The notes: generated by a model not told the origin, from the letters alone. A stretch of 64,000 bases of DNA from Croceimicrobium sp963977415 (GCA_963977415.1 CAXBOS010000016.1:1-64000); one strand, 5' to 3'; positions 15,670 through 23,827 are shown, counted from the stretch's first letter. Program-made: numbers and translations.

Positions 15670-15751
15670 TTAGCGAATAAGGGAAATGGCAATTGTTTAA
15701 TAAAGGACAGACAAAATGTTTTTTAGAATGAGTTATTTAAATAAGTAGAAA

Positions 15752-16861
15752 ATGGGAATAGATATTCATAAGAAACCGTTTGACGAAGGGACTAAGGCAA
15801 AGTTGTCAATCTTTCAAGATTACTTAAAGGAATGGCTTCCTGTTTTTCTTGCTAGGAAAGATATAATTTGGCCAACAATAAATATCTATGATTTTTTTGC
15901 AGGTCCTGGTTTTGATGAAAATGGGGAGAGGGGAACACCAATTATAATTCTTGAGGAGCTTCTTTTTTATTTGGACAAAATTCAGGATAAAAACCTAAAA
16001 GTCAATATATACCTAAATGAATTTAAAAAAGAGAAAAAGGAAGAGTTAGAAAGACATATTGCGGATTACAGTGCTTTGCCTTTCTCAATTACAATAGAGA
16101 GCTTAGACTTTAAAGAAGCCTTTGATGGACAATATCCTAAAATGGGAATGAAGGACTGTGCGAATCTCCTTTTTTTAGATCAAAATGGTGTCAAACATAT
16201 TAGTGAAGAGGTTTTCAGTAAGATAATAAGACTAAAAAGAACTGACTTTCTATTTTTCATATCCTCATCTACAATTAAAAGGTTTCGTGATCATCCTAAT
16301 ATTTCGCAACATATTAATATTGACTCAAGCGAAGTAGGCAACACACCTTACCATAAAATTCATCGAGTCGTTCTAAGTTATTATAAAGGTTTGATACCTG
16401 CTGGTCAAGAGTACTATCTGGCGCCTTTTTCAATTAGGAAAAATGCGGGACTATATGGGTTGATATTTGGCAGTGGTCATGTCTTAGGAATGCAGAAATT
16501 TTTAACCACTAGTTGGAATTTAGACCCAGAAAGAGGTGATGCTAATTTTGACATCGATGAAGATAATATAATAGTAGGGCAAATAGACCTTTTTTCTGGT
16601 GATGTTAGAAAGCCTAAAAAAGTTGAATTGTTTGAGAGCGAACTGGAAACTAATATTTTAGCCAGAAATTTAAAGACGGATAAAGACCTCTATTTATTTG
16701 CCTTAACTAATGGTTTTTTGCCAAAACATGTAAAAAGTGTGCTAGATAAACTCCGAGAGGAAAAGAAAATCAAAAAAACCAAGGTAAATTTGACCAGTAA
16801 AATTTGCGCAAATGACGCAAAATTAACTCAAATTGAACTTTATCAAAATGGCACAATCTAG
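15752..16861 (+). CDS. tcmP: Three-Cys-motif partner protein (TcmP)
   Basis: A 369-residue protein with the TcmP hallmarks: an N-terminal HKKPFDEGTKAKLSIFQDYL, the YDFFAGPGFDENG motif (residues 46-58), LNEFKKEKKEEL, and a C-terminal winged-helix-like segment. TcmP resembles a nucleotide- or SAM-binding Rossmann protein and is nearly always coupled to a three-Cys (Gp37/Gp68, DUF5131) protein, as here. The function of the pair is not established. Cargo gene on the plus strand, absent at the same place in the right prophage. Confidence 0.88.
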   Translation: MGIDIHKKPFDEGTKAKLSIFQDYLKEWLPVFLARKDIIWPTINIYDFFAGPGFDENGERGTPIIILEELLFYLDKIQDKNLKVNIYLNEFKKEKKEELERHIADYSALPFSITIESLDFKEAFDGQYPKMGMKDCANLLFLDQNGVKHISEEVFSKIIRLKRTDFLFFISSSTIKRFRDHPNISQHINIDSSEVGNTPYHKIHRVVLSYYKGLIPAGQEYYLAPFSIRKNAGLYGLIFGSGHVLGMQKFLTTSWNLDPERGDANFDIDEDNIIVGQIDLFSGDVRKPKKVELFESELETNILARNLKTDKDLYLFALTNGFLPKHVKSVLDKLREEKKIKKTKVNLTSKICANDAKLTQIELYQNGTI

Positions 16862-17573
16862 CATAGAGTGGACAGAAATGACTTGGAACCCGACAACAGG
16901 ATGCGATAAGGTTTCGCAAGGTTGTAAGTTTTGTTATGCAGAAATAATGTCCAAGCGACTCCAAGCAATGGGAGTCGAGAAGTACAAGGATAATTTCCAA
17001 GTCAGAACTCATGAGTCTGCTTTATCAGTTCCTTACACCTGGAAAAAGTCTAAGGTTGTTTTTGTGAATTCCATGAGTGATCTATTTCATAAGGACGTTC
17101 CTCTTGAATTTATCCAAAGAGTTTTTAAGGTCATGAATGACAATCCTCAGCATGTTTTCCAAGTTTTGACCAAACGAGCAGAGCGATTATTAGAGCTGCA
17201 CGAGGAACTAAAATGGACTCACAATATATGGATGGGCGTTTCTGTGGAAAATCAAAAAGTTGAACCGAGGATTGACGATTTACGAAACATTGGAGCACGC
17301 GTGAAGTTCCTTTCACTAGAGCCCTTGTTGGGCCCTTTGCCTAATTTAAATCTGACGAATATTGACTGGGTAATTGTTGGAGGAGAGAGCGGCCATACTC
17401 CTAGACCTATGGATCCAGAGTGGGTGATTGATATACAAAATCAGTGTTCTGATGCAGATGTTGCATTTTTCTTTAAGCAATGGGGAGGTAAGAACAAAAA
17501 GAAAAATGGAAGAGAGCTTAATGGCAGGACTTACGATGAAATGCCAGAAATTGAGCTCCAACAAAGTGTCTAG
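16848..17573 (+). CDS. Three-Cys-motif protein, Gp37/Gp68 (DUF5131) family
   Basis: Start taken at MAQSSIEWTEMTW, the usual family start, overlapping tcmP by 14 nt. Cys19, Cys26 and Cys29 form the family's TTGCDKVSQGCKFCYAE motif (C-x6-C-x2-C), reminiscent of a radical-SAM iron-sulphur site. Later blocks are typical too: VFVNSMSDLFHKDVP, VFQVLTKRAERL, WMGVSVENQ, FLSLEPLLGPL, WVIVGGESGH and FFFKQWGG. Likely partner of TcmP in one complex or pathway. Confidence 0.9.
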   Translation: MAQSSIEWTEMTWNPTTGCDKVSQGCKFCYAEIMSKRLQAMGVEKYKDNFQVRTHESALSVPYTWKKSKVVFVNSMSDLFHKDVPLEFIQRVFKVMNDNPQHVFQVLTKRAERLLELHEELKWTHNIWMGVSVENQKVEPRIDDLRNIGARVKFLSLEPLLGPLPNLNLTNIDWVIVGGESGHTPRPMDPEWVIDIQNQCSDADVAFFFKQWGGKNKKKNGRELNGRTYDEMPEIELQQSV

Positions 17574-17601
17574 CTATTAGCAGAATATTTAGAAAAAGGG
17601 T

Positions 17602-17684
17602 GTGCAGCGGTCTCAATTCCATGAGGATTCTTATTCCATGATGCTCCCCTTTTACTACATCACTTATTTACAAGACCGCTGCAC
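17602..17684. repeat. 12-bp inverted repeat at the cargo boundary
   Basis: GTGCAGCGGTCT (17602-17613) and AGACCGCTGCAC (17673-17684) are perfect inverted repeats 59 nt apart, enclosing two copies of ATTCCATGA. It lies between the three-Cys gene and the 91-aa gene, just where the two prophages stop matching. It could be the terminator region of a cargo unit or a remnant of the insertion. Confidence 0.5.
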
Positions 17685-17711
17685 TAACAGGATAAAATTA
17701 GGGTTTTTCTC

Positions 17712-17987
17712 TTACACAAGCCTTTCAACCAAAAGCTTGGTCTCTTGGGCGGATGTCACTAAAAAGCTAATTCCAGAATCTAGCCAATCGTTTTCTATTT
17801 TTTCAATTGGAAGCCAATCGCTTTTAAAGAAACTAATAAAGACGTCCGACCGCTTGAATATATAGCAGTAGTCATTATTAAGGCTAGTCTTAAAGAGGCG
17901 GCCCCCTCTAAAAAAGTTGTTACTAGTTTCCTCCAGTTCAACTACTGCAGGAAAACGTGTTTGGATGTTAGCAATATGTTCTTCCAT
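17712..17987 (-). CDS. Antirepressor-cassette protein (91 aa)
   Basis: A 91-residue protein whose start codon touches the stop of the antirepressor gene (shared base). Aromatic-rich middle (DYCYIFKRSDVFISFFKSDW). A diverged homologue is at 58424-58699, where it is the only gene behind the hairpin leader. Function unknown. Confidence 0.7.
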   Translation of the reverse strand: MEEHIANIQTRFPAVVELEETSNNFFRGGRLFKTSLNNDYCYIFKRSDVFISFFKSDWLPIEKIENDWLDSGISFLVTSAQETKLLVERLV

Positions 17988-18556
17988 TAGTTTTGGATCC
18001 TTAGGTTTTCAAACAACTCTGGCTGTTTTACCAGCTCCACATCCAATTTACCAAGCTTGGTGTTTACTAGCTTAAGCTTTTTCTCGAGAGTTTTTAGGCG
18101 AACAAATTGTTCCTGGTTTTCCTCCAGTTCCTTTTTGGTGCCGTTAATTTCTTTCCTTATTTCGTTTTTCTCCAGCAACAGTTCCTTGCGGTTAGTTATA
18201 GTCCCGTGGAAATGATTGTAAAGTAGCTCATAGCATGAGCGCTTGTATTGGATTAATTCAGGGCTATCAGAATTCAGGGAGAATATCCACCCGTAAATGT
18301 ATTTTTCGGGTAAACAGGTCATTGATTTCGGTTGGATCACAGATCCAATGTCTTTTCTAAAAACGGGTATCTGCAGTGTCTGCTTAGACACCACAGACCC
18401 TAAAATTGGGTCGTTTTTTGCCTTTTCTCGAGCTCTGCGGACATCTATATTTAAGGCTTCACAAATCGGTCTTAAGGCAATCCAATAGGTGCCATCTACC
18501 TTTAAGAACACGATGTTCTTACCGTTGAACTCTAAAAACTTTTGGTGCTTGTCCAT
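17987..18556 (-). CDS. P22-type antirepressor (P22_AR_N-like) protein
   Basis: Start taken at MDKHQKFLEFNGKNIVFLKV, because the upstream 14 codons pass through the hairpin leader. The N-terminal domain matches phage P22 Ant-type antirepressors: DGTYWIALRPICEALNIDVR, then CLPEKYIYGWIFSLNS and YELLYNHFHGTI. The C-terminal third is a coiled coil. Such proteins inactivate the prophage repressor. The gene is missing from the right prophage, where only the small downstream gene remains. Confidence 0.85.
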   Translation of the reverse strand: MDKHQKFLEFNGKNIVFLKVDGTYWIALRPICEALNIDVRRAREKAKNDPILGSVVSKQTLQIPVFRKDIGSVIQPKSMTCLPEKYIYGWIFSLNSDSPELIQYKRSCYELLYNHFHGTITNRKELLLEKNEIRKEINGTKKELEENQEQFVRLKTLEKKLKLVNTKLGKLDVELVKQPELFENLRIQN

Positions 18557-18577
18557 AATTGAAAGTATTAAGCAAAA

Positions 18578-18625
18578 AAAAGCCCCTCTTCGTGTCAAAC
18601 GCCAGTGAGATGGAAGGGGGGCTTT
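18578..18625 (-). terminator. Terminator-like hairpin in the antirepressor leader
   Basis: On the minus strand AAAGCCCC-CCTT pairs with AAG-GGGGCTTT around a conserved loop with CTCACTGGCGTTTGACAC, followed by a long T-tract, about 20 nt before the antirepressor start codon. Same arrangement as at 6148-6198 and 58360-58406. Confidence 0.7.
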
Positions 18626-18655
18626 CTATAAAGATTGTGCTTCGGGCGTTTCAAC

Positions 18656-18672
18656 TGTGCAAATATTGCACA
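18656..18672. promoter_or_regulatory. Operator-like palindrome TGTGCAA-ATA-TTGCACA
   Basis: Perfect 7-bp arms around three bases, in the intergenic region between the antirepressor leader and the plus-strand promoter of leader copy B. Confidence 0.6.
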
Positions 18673-18703
18673 AATATCCTAATTACAAGATTAATTAGCA
18701 CAA

Positions 18704-18743
18704 TATATTTGCTAAACAAGATTTTAGCGCTTAACAACTTATA
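18704..18743 (+). promoter_or_regulatory. Promoter and shared operator of leader copy B
   Basis: TATATTTG at 18704-18711 fits the -7 consensus. The shared element follows at 18718-18743 with core TTAGCGCTTAACAACTTA, identical over its full 26 bp except the last base to the site at the right repressor promoter (39237-39262). Confidence 0.65.
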
Positions 18744-18767
18744 TCCTTTCCGCCTTAAATTTGTTCC

Positions 18768-18889
18768 GTTACACGAGTCTGCGAGAACTCAACAAGAATT
18801 TCGCATTTAAAATAAAGCTAGGGTGGGATAGGAATATCCAATACTATCCGCGTTTTCTGGTTCGCCGGACTCGTGTAACACGCCCTAGC
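18768..18889 (+). ncRNA. Pseudoknotted leader RNA, copy B
   Basis: P1: GTTACACGAGTC (18768-18779) with GACTCGTGTAAC (18868-18879), 12 bp perfect. P2: GCTAGGG (18817-18823) with CCCTAGC (18883-18889). The inner hairpin is GGATA-GGAA-TATCC (18826-18839), a perfect stem with a GNRA loop; a second is TGG-TTCG-CCG (18858-18867). TGCGA/TCGCA pairs inside the first loop. The downstream start region GTTACACGAG (18921-18930) repeats the first 10 nt of P1. Every helix differs in sequence from copy A yet still pairs, which is the evidence for an RNA rather than chance. Confidence 0.75.
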
Positions 18890-18918
18890 CCATTATTAAC
18901 CTTTCTTAAAATTCTCAA

Positions 18919-19320
18919 ATGTTACACGAGACCAAAGGAAAAGAAGGGACGAAATCTATTAGTCCCAAAGAACTGCGCCGGCAGATGCGCGCAGCAGTAA
19001 AAGAGGCGACGGCCAATTTTAAAGCGCCTAGCGATAATGCCCTCGAGGCTTTTATGCGCTATTACACCCAAAGCCAGCAAGGCGATTATCACAAAGCCCA
19101 AATACTGGAGCAACTCCATGATCTGGACCCTTCAGTCAACACCATGCGGCATTTAGCCAGCTTACAAGATGGCGAGGCGCTACAGAACTGTGCTACCCTT
19201 TTAATAGACTATGCTGTGCGCTGTCCTGATTTAGATTTAGACGAAAGCGAAACACCCCGCACCATGGCCAGCATTATTAACCTGGTAGTCTCCCTTGCGG
19301 TAGATGCTAGAAGGAAGTAG
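18919..19320 (+). CDS. Leader-controlled 133-aa protein, copy B
   Basis: Paralogue of the 6489-6890 product and nearly identical to the one at 57664-58065. The N-terminus differs from copy A (MLHETKGKEG versus MSNSETKTRK), while the rest is conserved (FKAPSDNALEAFMRYYTQSQ; PRTMASIINLVVSL). Basic N-terminal half, acidic stretch (CPDLDLDESETP) before the C-terminal helix. Encoded opposite to the MmeI-like gene, with a shared bidirectional terminator between them. Confidence 0.8.
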   Translation: MLHETKGKEGTKSISPKELRRQMRAAVKEATANFKAPSDNALEAFMRYYTQSQQGDYHKAQILEQLHDLDPSVNTMRHLASLQDGEALQNCATLLIDYAVRCPDLDLDESETPRTMASIINLVVSLAVDARRK

Positions 19321-19324
19321 AAAT

Positions 19325-19356
19325 GAAAAACCCCGGTCAATTGATCGGGGTTTTTT
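19325..19356. terminator. Bidirectional terminator between copy B gene and MmeI-like gene
   Basis: AAAAACCCCGGTCAA and TTGATCGGGGTTTTT form a long stem with T-tracts on both strands, separating the convergent 133-aa and 910-aa genes. Confidence 0.85.
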
Positions 19357-19359
19357 GTG

Positions 19360-22092
19360 TTATTTCTTTTTACCCTTTTTACCATCATTAAATAATGGTG
19401 CGGTGTATTCTTCATATAGCTCAAATAAGTAAGCAATACGCGCGGCCTCATTGATGAAAGCCTGCGGACGGTAACAAAGGTCTACTGCTTTATCTAATTC
19501 TTGATGAGCTTTAACAAGTTTTGGCGGCATGGTTAGAGGATCGTATAGATCCGCTAAACTGTTGTCTGGAAATTCAGCACGAATATCTAGTACTTTTTGT
19601 GCTTTCGTTTCTACAGTCTTTTTGTTTTTGTCACTTGGATCTTTTGGCCAGGGATAGTTATTATAGACTATTTCGTTGCTGTAACGATAGTCACTTTTTA
19701 ATCTGCCGCAGGTATAATTAACCCATGTTAAGTGCATCTTTGAATTGAGAACTCCAAATTCAAATGAACTACCACCGGATACGACAAGACAGGTATCACC
19801 AGCGATAAAGTCTTGATTAAAAAGCCCCATTGGAATATATTGCCTTCTTTCGGAGGAGACTCTTGGGATTAAAATAAAATTGTCTTTGGGTTGCCTTATT
19901 TCACCAAATAGAGTGGGAAATTTTGCAAGGTCTTGAGTAGCTTTTCTGGAGCTGTTGCTTCTTAATGTCTTGACTTTTTCAACTCTCTCACTAAGAATTT
20001 TAGATTGCTTAACAATTGATGGGTTAGCATCTTTTAACCAAATGCAGTATTTTGTCTTTCCATTAATGAATTCTTGTGCTCCAAGAAAGGGCTTAATTAC
20101 GTGTGATAGTTCAGGCTCACTTTTTAGGATTTCATTTCTTTCCGCCGAAGAGAGTAAAAAATTACCACCGTCATTTGGCATGTTTCCGAATGAAATTTTT
20201 GGAACCCTACAAATAGGCTCACGCCTCTTCTTAATAACTACATTTGGCCCTTCTACTAAGTAAGGGTTTATGTTTTTAACTATCTGCTGAATAGGTTCTG
20301 CATTAATATCGTCATAAGACCAAAGTGGCTTTTTCGAACTATCTAAAAGTGAGAACCCAATGATTACTACATGTACTGCAGCATTGCCTCTAGCTTCATT
20401 TTTCCAATTAAAGGTTTTGTGAGCAAAGTCAATCGTGAAACCTAACTTTAATATTTCGCCCCATAATATTCCTGTTTGTTCTCCCTGGGAAATTGAATTT
20501 GTAGACACAAAGCCAATTCTAATCTCAGTATTGTTGGCAAACTTAGCAGCTTTTAAATACCAGGCAGATACATAATCCAGTACTCCATTGCCTGCAACTC
20601 CAGAAAATACGGATTTCATGTCCTCCCTTTGTTCATTGCTTTGGAATTGCTTTCCATAGAAAGGTGGGTTTCCTAAAATATAACTTAACTCGTTAGGCTT
20701 TATAAGATCTTCCCAGTCCGTTCTTAATGCATTACCATGTTTTATTTTAGCAGACTTATTTAATGGCAACCGTGCATAATAAAGACCGAAGGCTTCAGAG
20801 ATCATTAGGTTCATTTGATGATCCATTAACCACAAAGCTACTTCTGCAATTCGAGCTGGGAATTCATCGTATTCAATTCCATAGAATTGATCAACATCTA
20901 CCAACATAATCTGGTCAATGCCAATTACTTGCTGATTGCCGTAAAGGACTTTTAAAACCTCCAGCTCTAAAAGTCTCAGTTCGCGATACGTAATAATGAG
21001 AAAGTTTCCACAACCACAAGCGGGGTCTAAAAACTTAAGCTGCCCAAGTTTAGTATGAAATTCCCTAAGCTTATTCTTATTGGTTTTTACTTTTTGAAAC
21101 TCTTCCTGCAGTTCATCAAGAAAAAGGGGTTTGATCAGTTTTAGGATATTCTTTTCTGAGGTATAGTGGGCTCCTAAGTTTCTGCGCTCTTGCGGATCCA
21201 TTACACTTTGGAACATACTGCCGAAAATAGCGGGAGATATTTTCCCCCAGTCTAGGGCGCAACATTTTATTAAGATATCGCGCATGCTGCTGTTATAGGC
21301 AGAAATGGGTAGGGGCTCTTCAAAGAGCTTTCCGTTTACATAAGGAAAGGCATTTAGGTGTTCATCTAGACTACGCATCCGCTTATCATGCGGGGTATTT
21401 AGTACCTGAAAGAACTGGGCTAACCAAGAACCTAAATCACTGCCGTCTTCATTAGTTTTAATCTCAATTGCATCTTTAAAGGTGTCTTTTTCGAAGATGC
21501 CAGTGTCGTCGGCAAAAAGACAAAAAAGCAAGCGTACCAGCATCACTTCTAGAGGATGCCCCTCGTAACCGGTGTCTTCTAGTTCATCGTGCAGCTTCCC
21601 CATTAGTTCCGCTGCCTTTATGTTTACGGGGTCTTCTTCTTTAAAGCTTCGTTTTTGGTAGCCGGCAATAAAACCGAAGAGCTTAATATTTTTATGAAAA
21701 TCTTTAAGCTCAAACTCATGCTCTTCACGGCTGTCTAAATCGTAAAGCTTAAATTTTTCAAAGTCAGAAACGAGAACATACTGTGGTAATTCATGCTCTT
21801 TAATCCCGTGGAAATAATCAGTGGCTTGGGTAAAGGCGGCATCTAAGTCACGACCTTTAGATTTATGCTCTACTAGCAGAGTTCCCTTCCAAAAAAGATC
21901 GATAAAACCTTGGTTTCCACTTAGCTTTTTTACCGGTTCCTCGAAAGTAGCAAGCCTTCTTCGCGAAATTCCAAATACATTGAAGAAATCATTCCAAAAG
22001 GAATCTTTTTCTGCTCTTTCGCGTGATTCGCCTTCCCATTCGTTACTAAATTTTAGTGCGCGATCTTTTATTTCATTCCAACTTAAAGCCAT
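19360..22092 (-). CDS. MmeI-like type IIL restriction-modification enzyme
   Basis: A 910-residue single-chain enzyme, the length of MmeI. N-terminal PD-(D/E)xK nuclease: Asp65 and VEHKSKG (Glu75, Lys77). A helical spacer follows, then the adenine methyltransferase with motif I LDPACGCGNFL (residues 355-365) and motif IV GNPPFYG (NPPF 475-478). The specificity domain lies roughly between 640 and 830, and the C-terminal part begins near AQKVLDIRAEFPDNSL. It methylates one strand of its site and cleaves unmodified DNA at a distance. Compared with the right copy, residues 1-370 and the last 80 are nearly identical but the middle is strongly diverged, so the recognition site probably differs. Confidence 0.88.
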   Translation of the reverse strand: MALSWNEIKDRALKFSNEWEGESRERAEKDSFWNDFFNVFGISRRRLATFEEPVKKLSGNQGFIDLFWKGTLLVEHKSKGRDLDAAFTQATDYFHGIKEHELPQYVLVSDFEKFKLYDLDSREEHEFELKDFHKNIKLFGFIAGYQKRSFKEEDPVNIKAAELMGKLHDELEDTGYEGHPLEVMLVRLLFCLFADDTGIFEKDTFKDAIEIKTNEDGSDLGSWLAQFFQVLNTPHDKRMRSLDEHLNAFPYVNGKLFEEPLPISAYNSSMRDILIKCCALDWGKISPAIFGSMFQSVMDPQERRNLGAHYTSEKNILKLIKPLFLDELQEEFQKVKTNKNKLREFHTKLGQLKFLDPACGCGNFLIITYRELRLLELEVLKVLYGNQQVIGIDQIMLVDVDQFYGIEYDEFPARIAEVALWLMDHQMNLMISEAFGLYYARLPLNKSAKIKHGNALRTDWEDLIKPNELSYILGNPPFYGKQFQSNEQREDMKSVFSGVAGNGVLDYVSAWYLKAAKFANNTEIRIGFVSTNSISQGEQTGILWGEILKLGFTIDFAHKTFNWKNEARGNAAVHVVIIGFSLLDSSKKPLWSYDDINAEPIQQIVKNINPYLVEGPNVVIKKRREPICRVPKISFGNMPNDGGNFLLSSAERNEILKSEPELSHVIKPFLGAQEFINGKTKYCIWLKDANPSIVKQSKILSERVEKVKTLRSNSSRKATQDLAKFPTLFGEIRQPKDNFILIPRVSSERRQYIPMGLFNQDFIAGDTCLVVSGGSSFEFGVLNSKMHLTWVNYTCGRLKSDYRYSNEIVYNNYPWPKDPSDKNKKTVETKAQKVLDIRAEFPDNSLADLYDPLTMPPKLVKAHQELDKAVDLCYRPQAFINEAARIAYLFELYEEYTAPLFNDGKKGKKK

Positions 22093-22183
22093 AATAATCG
22101 TTAATTGGTTTAGCTTGGGAAAGTAGAAAAAAAAGCCCGACCAATTGCCTAGGCTATAAGATTAAATGGTCCAATATATTTTC

Positions 22184-23083
22184 CTATATACCCCTCATTG
22201 ACGGGCTATATCGTCTTATTAATATCTGGAAATGTTTTATTACTTCAAAATCACTGAGTACCTTTTCTTTAAGTCCCTCAATAGTTTCGACAGGATTTAG
22301 GGTTTTGGTGGAATTGATTAATACTCCATATTTTTTCCAATATATGTGGGTCCCGGTAGGTGTAACGTATTGCATTATTTCTTTAATGGCAGTAGATTTT
22401 AGCCTTTCACAAATATCAATATTATCAAATAGAAACTCAATTCGAGAATTTACGTTTAAATGAATAGTTGGAATTGGAAAATCCCTAACTTCAAATGCAC
22501 CGTCTTCTTCTTTGGTGATGACTGCTTCAGGGTAATGTTTAATAAAGTATCGTTTTAAGCTAGACATCCAAAACCGGCCATTCTTATCAGCCATATCTAG
22601 TTGGAAAATGTCACTAAGGTCTTTTTCTTGTGGCTTTATAGTACAAATACGCTCTTTCTTTAATTCCGAGATACTTAGTATCGAATCAATCTCGCGTAAG
22701 CTTTTTTGATAGATTTCTTTATCATCTGCATGAGTGACAAAGATCCCCATTTCACGGTTGTGCTTTTCTGAGAACTCATATAGGTTCATCGAAGTAATTA
22801 CCATAGAGTGCTCATTAAGATAGCATTTAGCATGAAGATTCTCACAGAAATAAAGCTCTAGATTATTCAGGTTATCAAGTTTAGCTTGTTCCTTTTTATT
22901 TAACTCACTCTTACCGTAAATGATGGTGATAGGGATGTTGTCATTGTCCGCGTCGATAAGTCTTTCTGTTAGAGTTTTAGAGAGGCTTAGATAAGGAGTC
23001 ACTAATATTAGTTTTTCTTGCGCTTCTAAGATGATCTGTTCAATATAATAAGAGTTTGCCGAGGTAGTTAAGAATACAGCCAT
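22184..23083 (-). CDS. Phospholipase D-like protein beside the RM gene (299 aa)
   Basis: N-terminal PLD/HKD domain: IILEAQEKLILVTPYLSLS is the first strand, then NLHAKCYLNEHSMVITSMNL followed by YEFSEKHNREMGIFV gives His-x-Lys, Asn and Glu of the catalytic site. The C-terminal half (from about 165) is of unknown fold. It is encoded just upstream of the MmeI-like gene, only in the left prophage; PLD-like nucleases are common in defence loci, so an accessory restriction or anti-phage role is possible. A terminator-like IR (GCCCG-A-CCAATTGG-C-CGGGC) lies upstream near 23130-23156. Confidence 0.75.
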   Translation of the reverse strand: MAVFLTTSANSYYIEQIILEAQEKLILVTPYLSLSKTLTERLIDADNDNIPITIIYGKSELNKKEQAKLDNLNNLELYFCENLHAKCYLNEHSMVITSMNLYEFSEKHNREMGIFVTHADDKEIYQKSLREIDSILSISELKKERICTIKPQEKDLSDIFQLDMADKNGRFWMSSLKRYFIKHYPEAVITKEEDGAFEVRDFPIPTIHLNVNSRIEFLFDNIDICERLKSTAIKEIMQYVTPTGTHIYWKKYGVLINSTKTLNPVETIEGLKEKVLSDFEVIKHFQILIRRYSPSMRGI

Positions 23084-23266
23084 TTATCAAATTTGGTTTC
23101 TAGATGGCCAAAGCTAAATTTTATAAAGCAAAAAAGCCCGACCAATTGGCCGGGCTCTCAAATTAAACTCCCCTCGTTATTAGATTTTTGCTTTTTCTAC
23201 TCTTTCAAGATAGACAAATTACTATTCTTAATTGGCTTAGCTGTGAATTTTAGTAAAAAAAAATTA

Positions 23267-23569
23267 TCAAGCCCTTATCCGAAATATCTCATCTCGCACA
23301 AACATTTTAAAGTGGTTTACGAATTCCTGGTAATAGTAGCCGCTTCTTTTTTCTTGGCCCGAGGTTACATATTGCAAGTAGTCATTTGCTTGGATCTTCA
23401 GGACTTTGGCTAAATGTTGATTGTATTCGCCTTCCCCTTCAATTCCTCCTTCTGCAGCATACTCTTCTTCGAGAAGCTTTAGTACTGGGTAGAATTCCTT
23501 TTCATCGTCTTTATAGTTTTCTAATCGTTCGGCAAGGGATTTAAGTCGTTCCAGTTTTTTATCACACAT
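23267..23569 (-). CDS. Small acidic helical protein (100 aa)
   Basis: Begins MCDKKLERLKSLAERLENYK and continues with charged helices and a Gly/Glu-rich turn (AAEGGIEGEGEYN). Present in both prophages between the tail-tube block and the RM locus. No family recognised; a terminator (near 23608-23634) separates it from the structural genes. Confidence 0.65.
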   Translation of the reverse strand: MCDKKLERLKSLAERLENYKDDEKEFYPVLKLLEEEYAAEGGIEGEGEYNQHLAKVLKIQANDYLQYVTSGQEKRSGYYYQEFVNHFKMFVRDEIFRIRA

Positions 23570-23607
23570 TACATGGGATTTTAAAGATTTAAGACCAAGC
23601 TAAAACA

Positions 23608-23634
23608 AAAAAGCCCGACCAATGGGTCAGGCTA
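23608..23634 (-). terminator. Terminator after the head and tail-tube block
   Basis: AAAAAAGCCCGACC and GGTCAGGCT form a GC stem around AATG. On the minus strand it follows the small 59-aa gene, and it is mirrored in the right prophage at about 53778-53803. Confidence 0.65.
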
Positions 23635-23647
23635 AGTGTTTAAACGT

Positions 23648-23827
23648 TTAATTCTCTTTCGGTTTTTGCTTCTTACGCAAGTAGTGGCAGCCTGCTGCAT
23701 AAGCACGATCTGCTCGTTCTTTGCTAATAGTGCGGAAGTCGAGCTTTTCTCCCTTAAAAATTACCACACCAGGCTTAATACCAATTAAGCTGTAATGCTT
23801 GCTAATATGGGGGCTCGGCTTATCCAA
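23648..23827 (-). CDS. Small basic protein with TTG start (59 aa)
   Basis: A 59-residue frame starting with TTG two bases after the tail-tube stop. It is read as LDKPSPHISKHYSLIGIKPG and ends CHYLRKKQKPKEN. The right prophage has the same frame at 53584-53763, with mostly conservative changes and no gap or stop, which supports it as a gene. No ATG is available nearby. Function unknown; placement suggests a minor head or tail protein. Confidence 0.6.
   Translation of the reverse strand: MDKPSPHISKHYSLIGIKPGVVIFKGEKLDFRTISKERADRAYAAGCHYLRKKQKPKEN

Noticed and set aside
18768..19320. A type III toxin-antitoxin unit (pseudoknot RNA plus toxin).
   Set aside because: There are no tandem RNA repeats, no terminator between RNA and gene, and the 133-aa protein shows no ToxN/AbiQ features. 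The start codon pairing also points to cis control.
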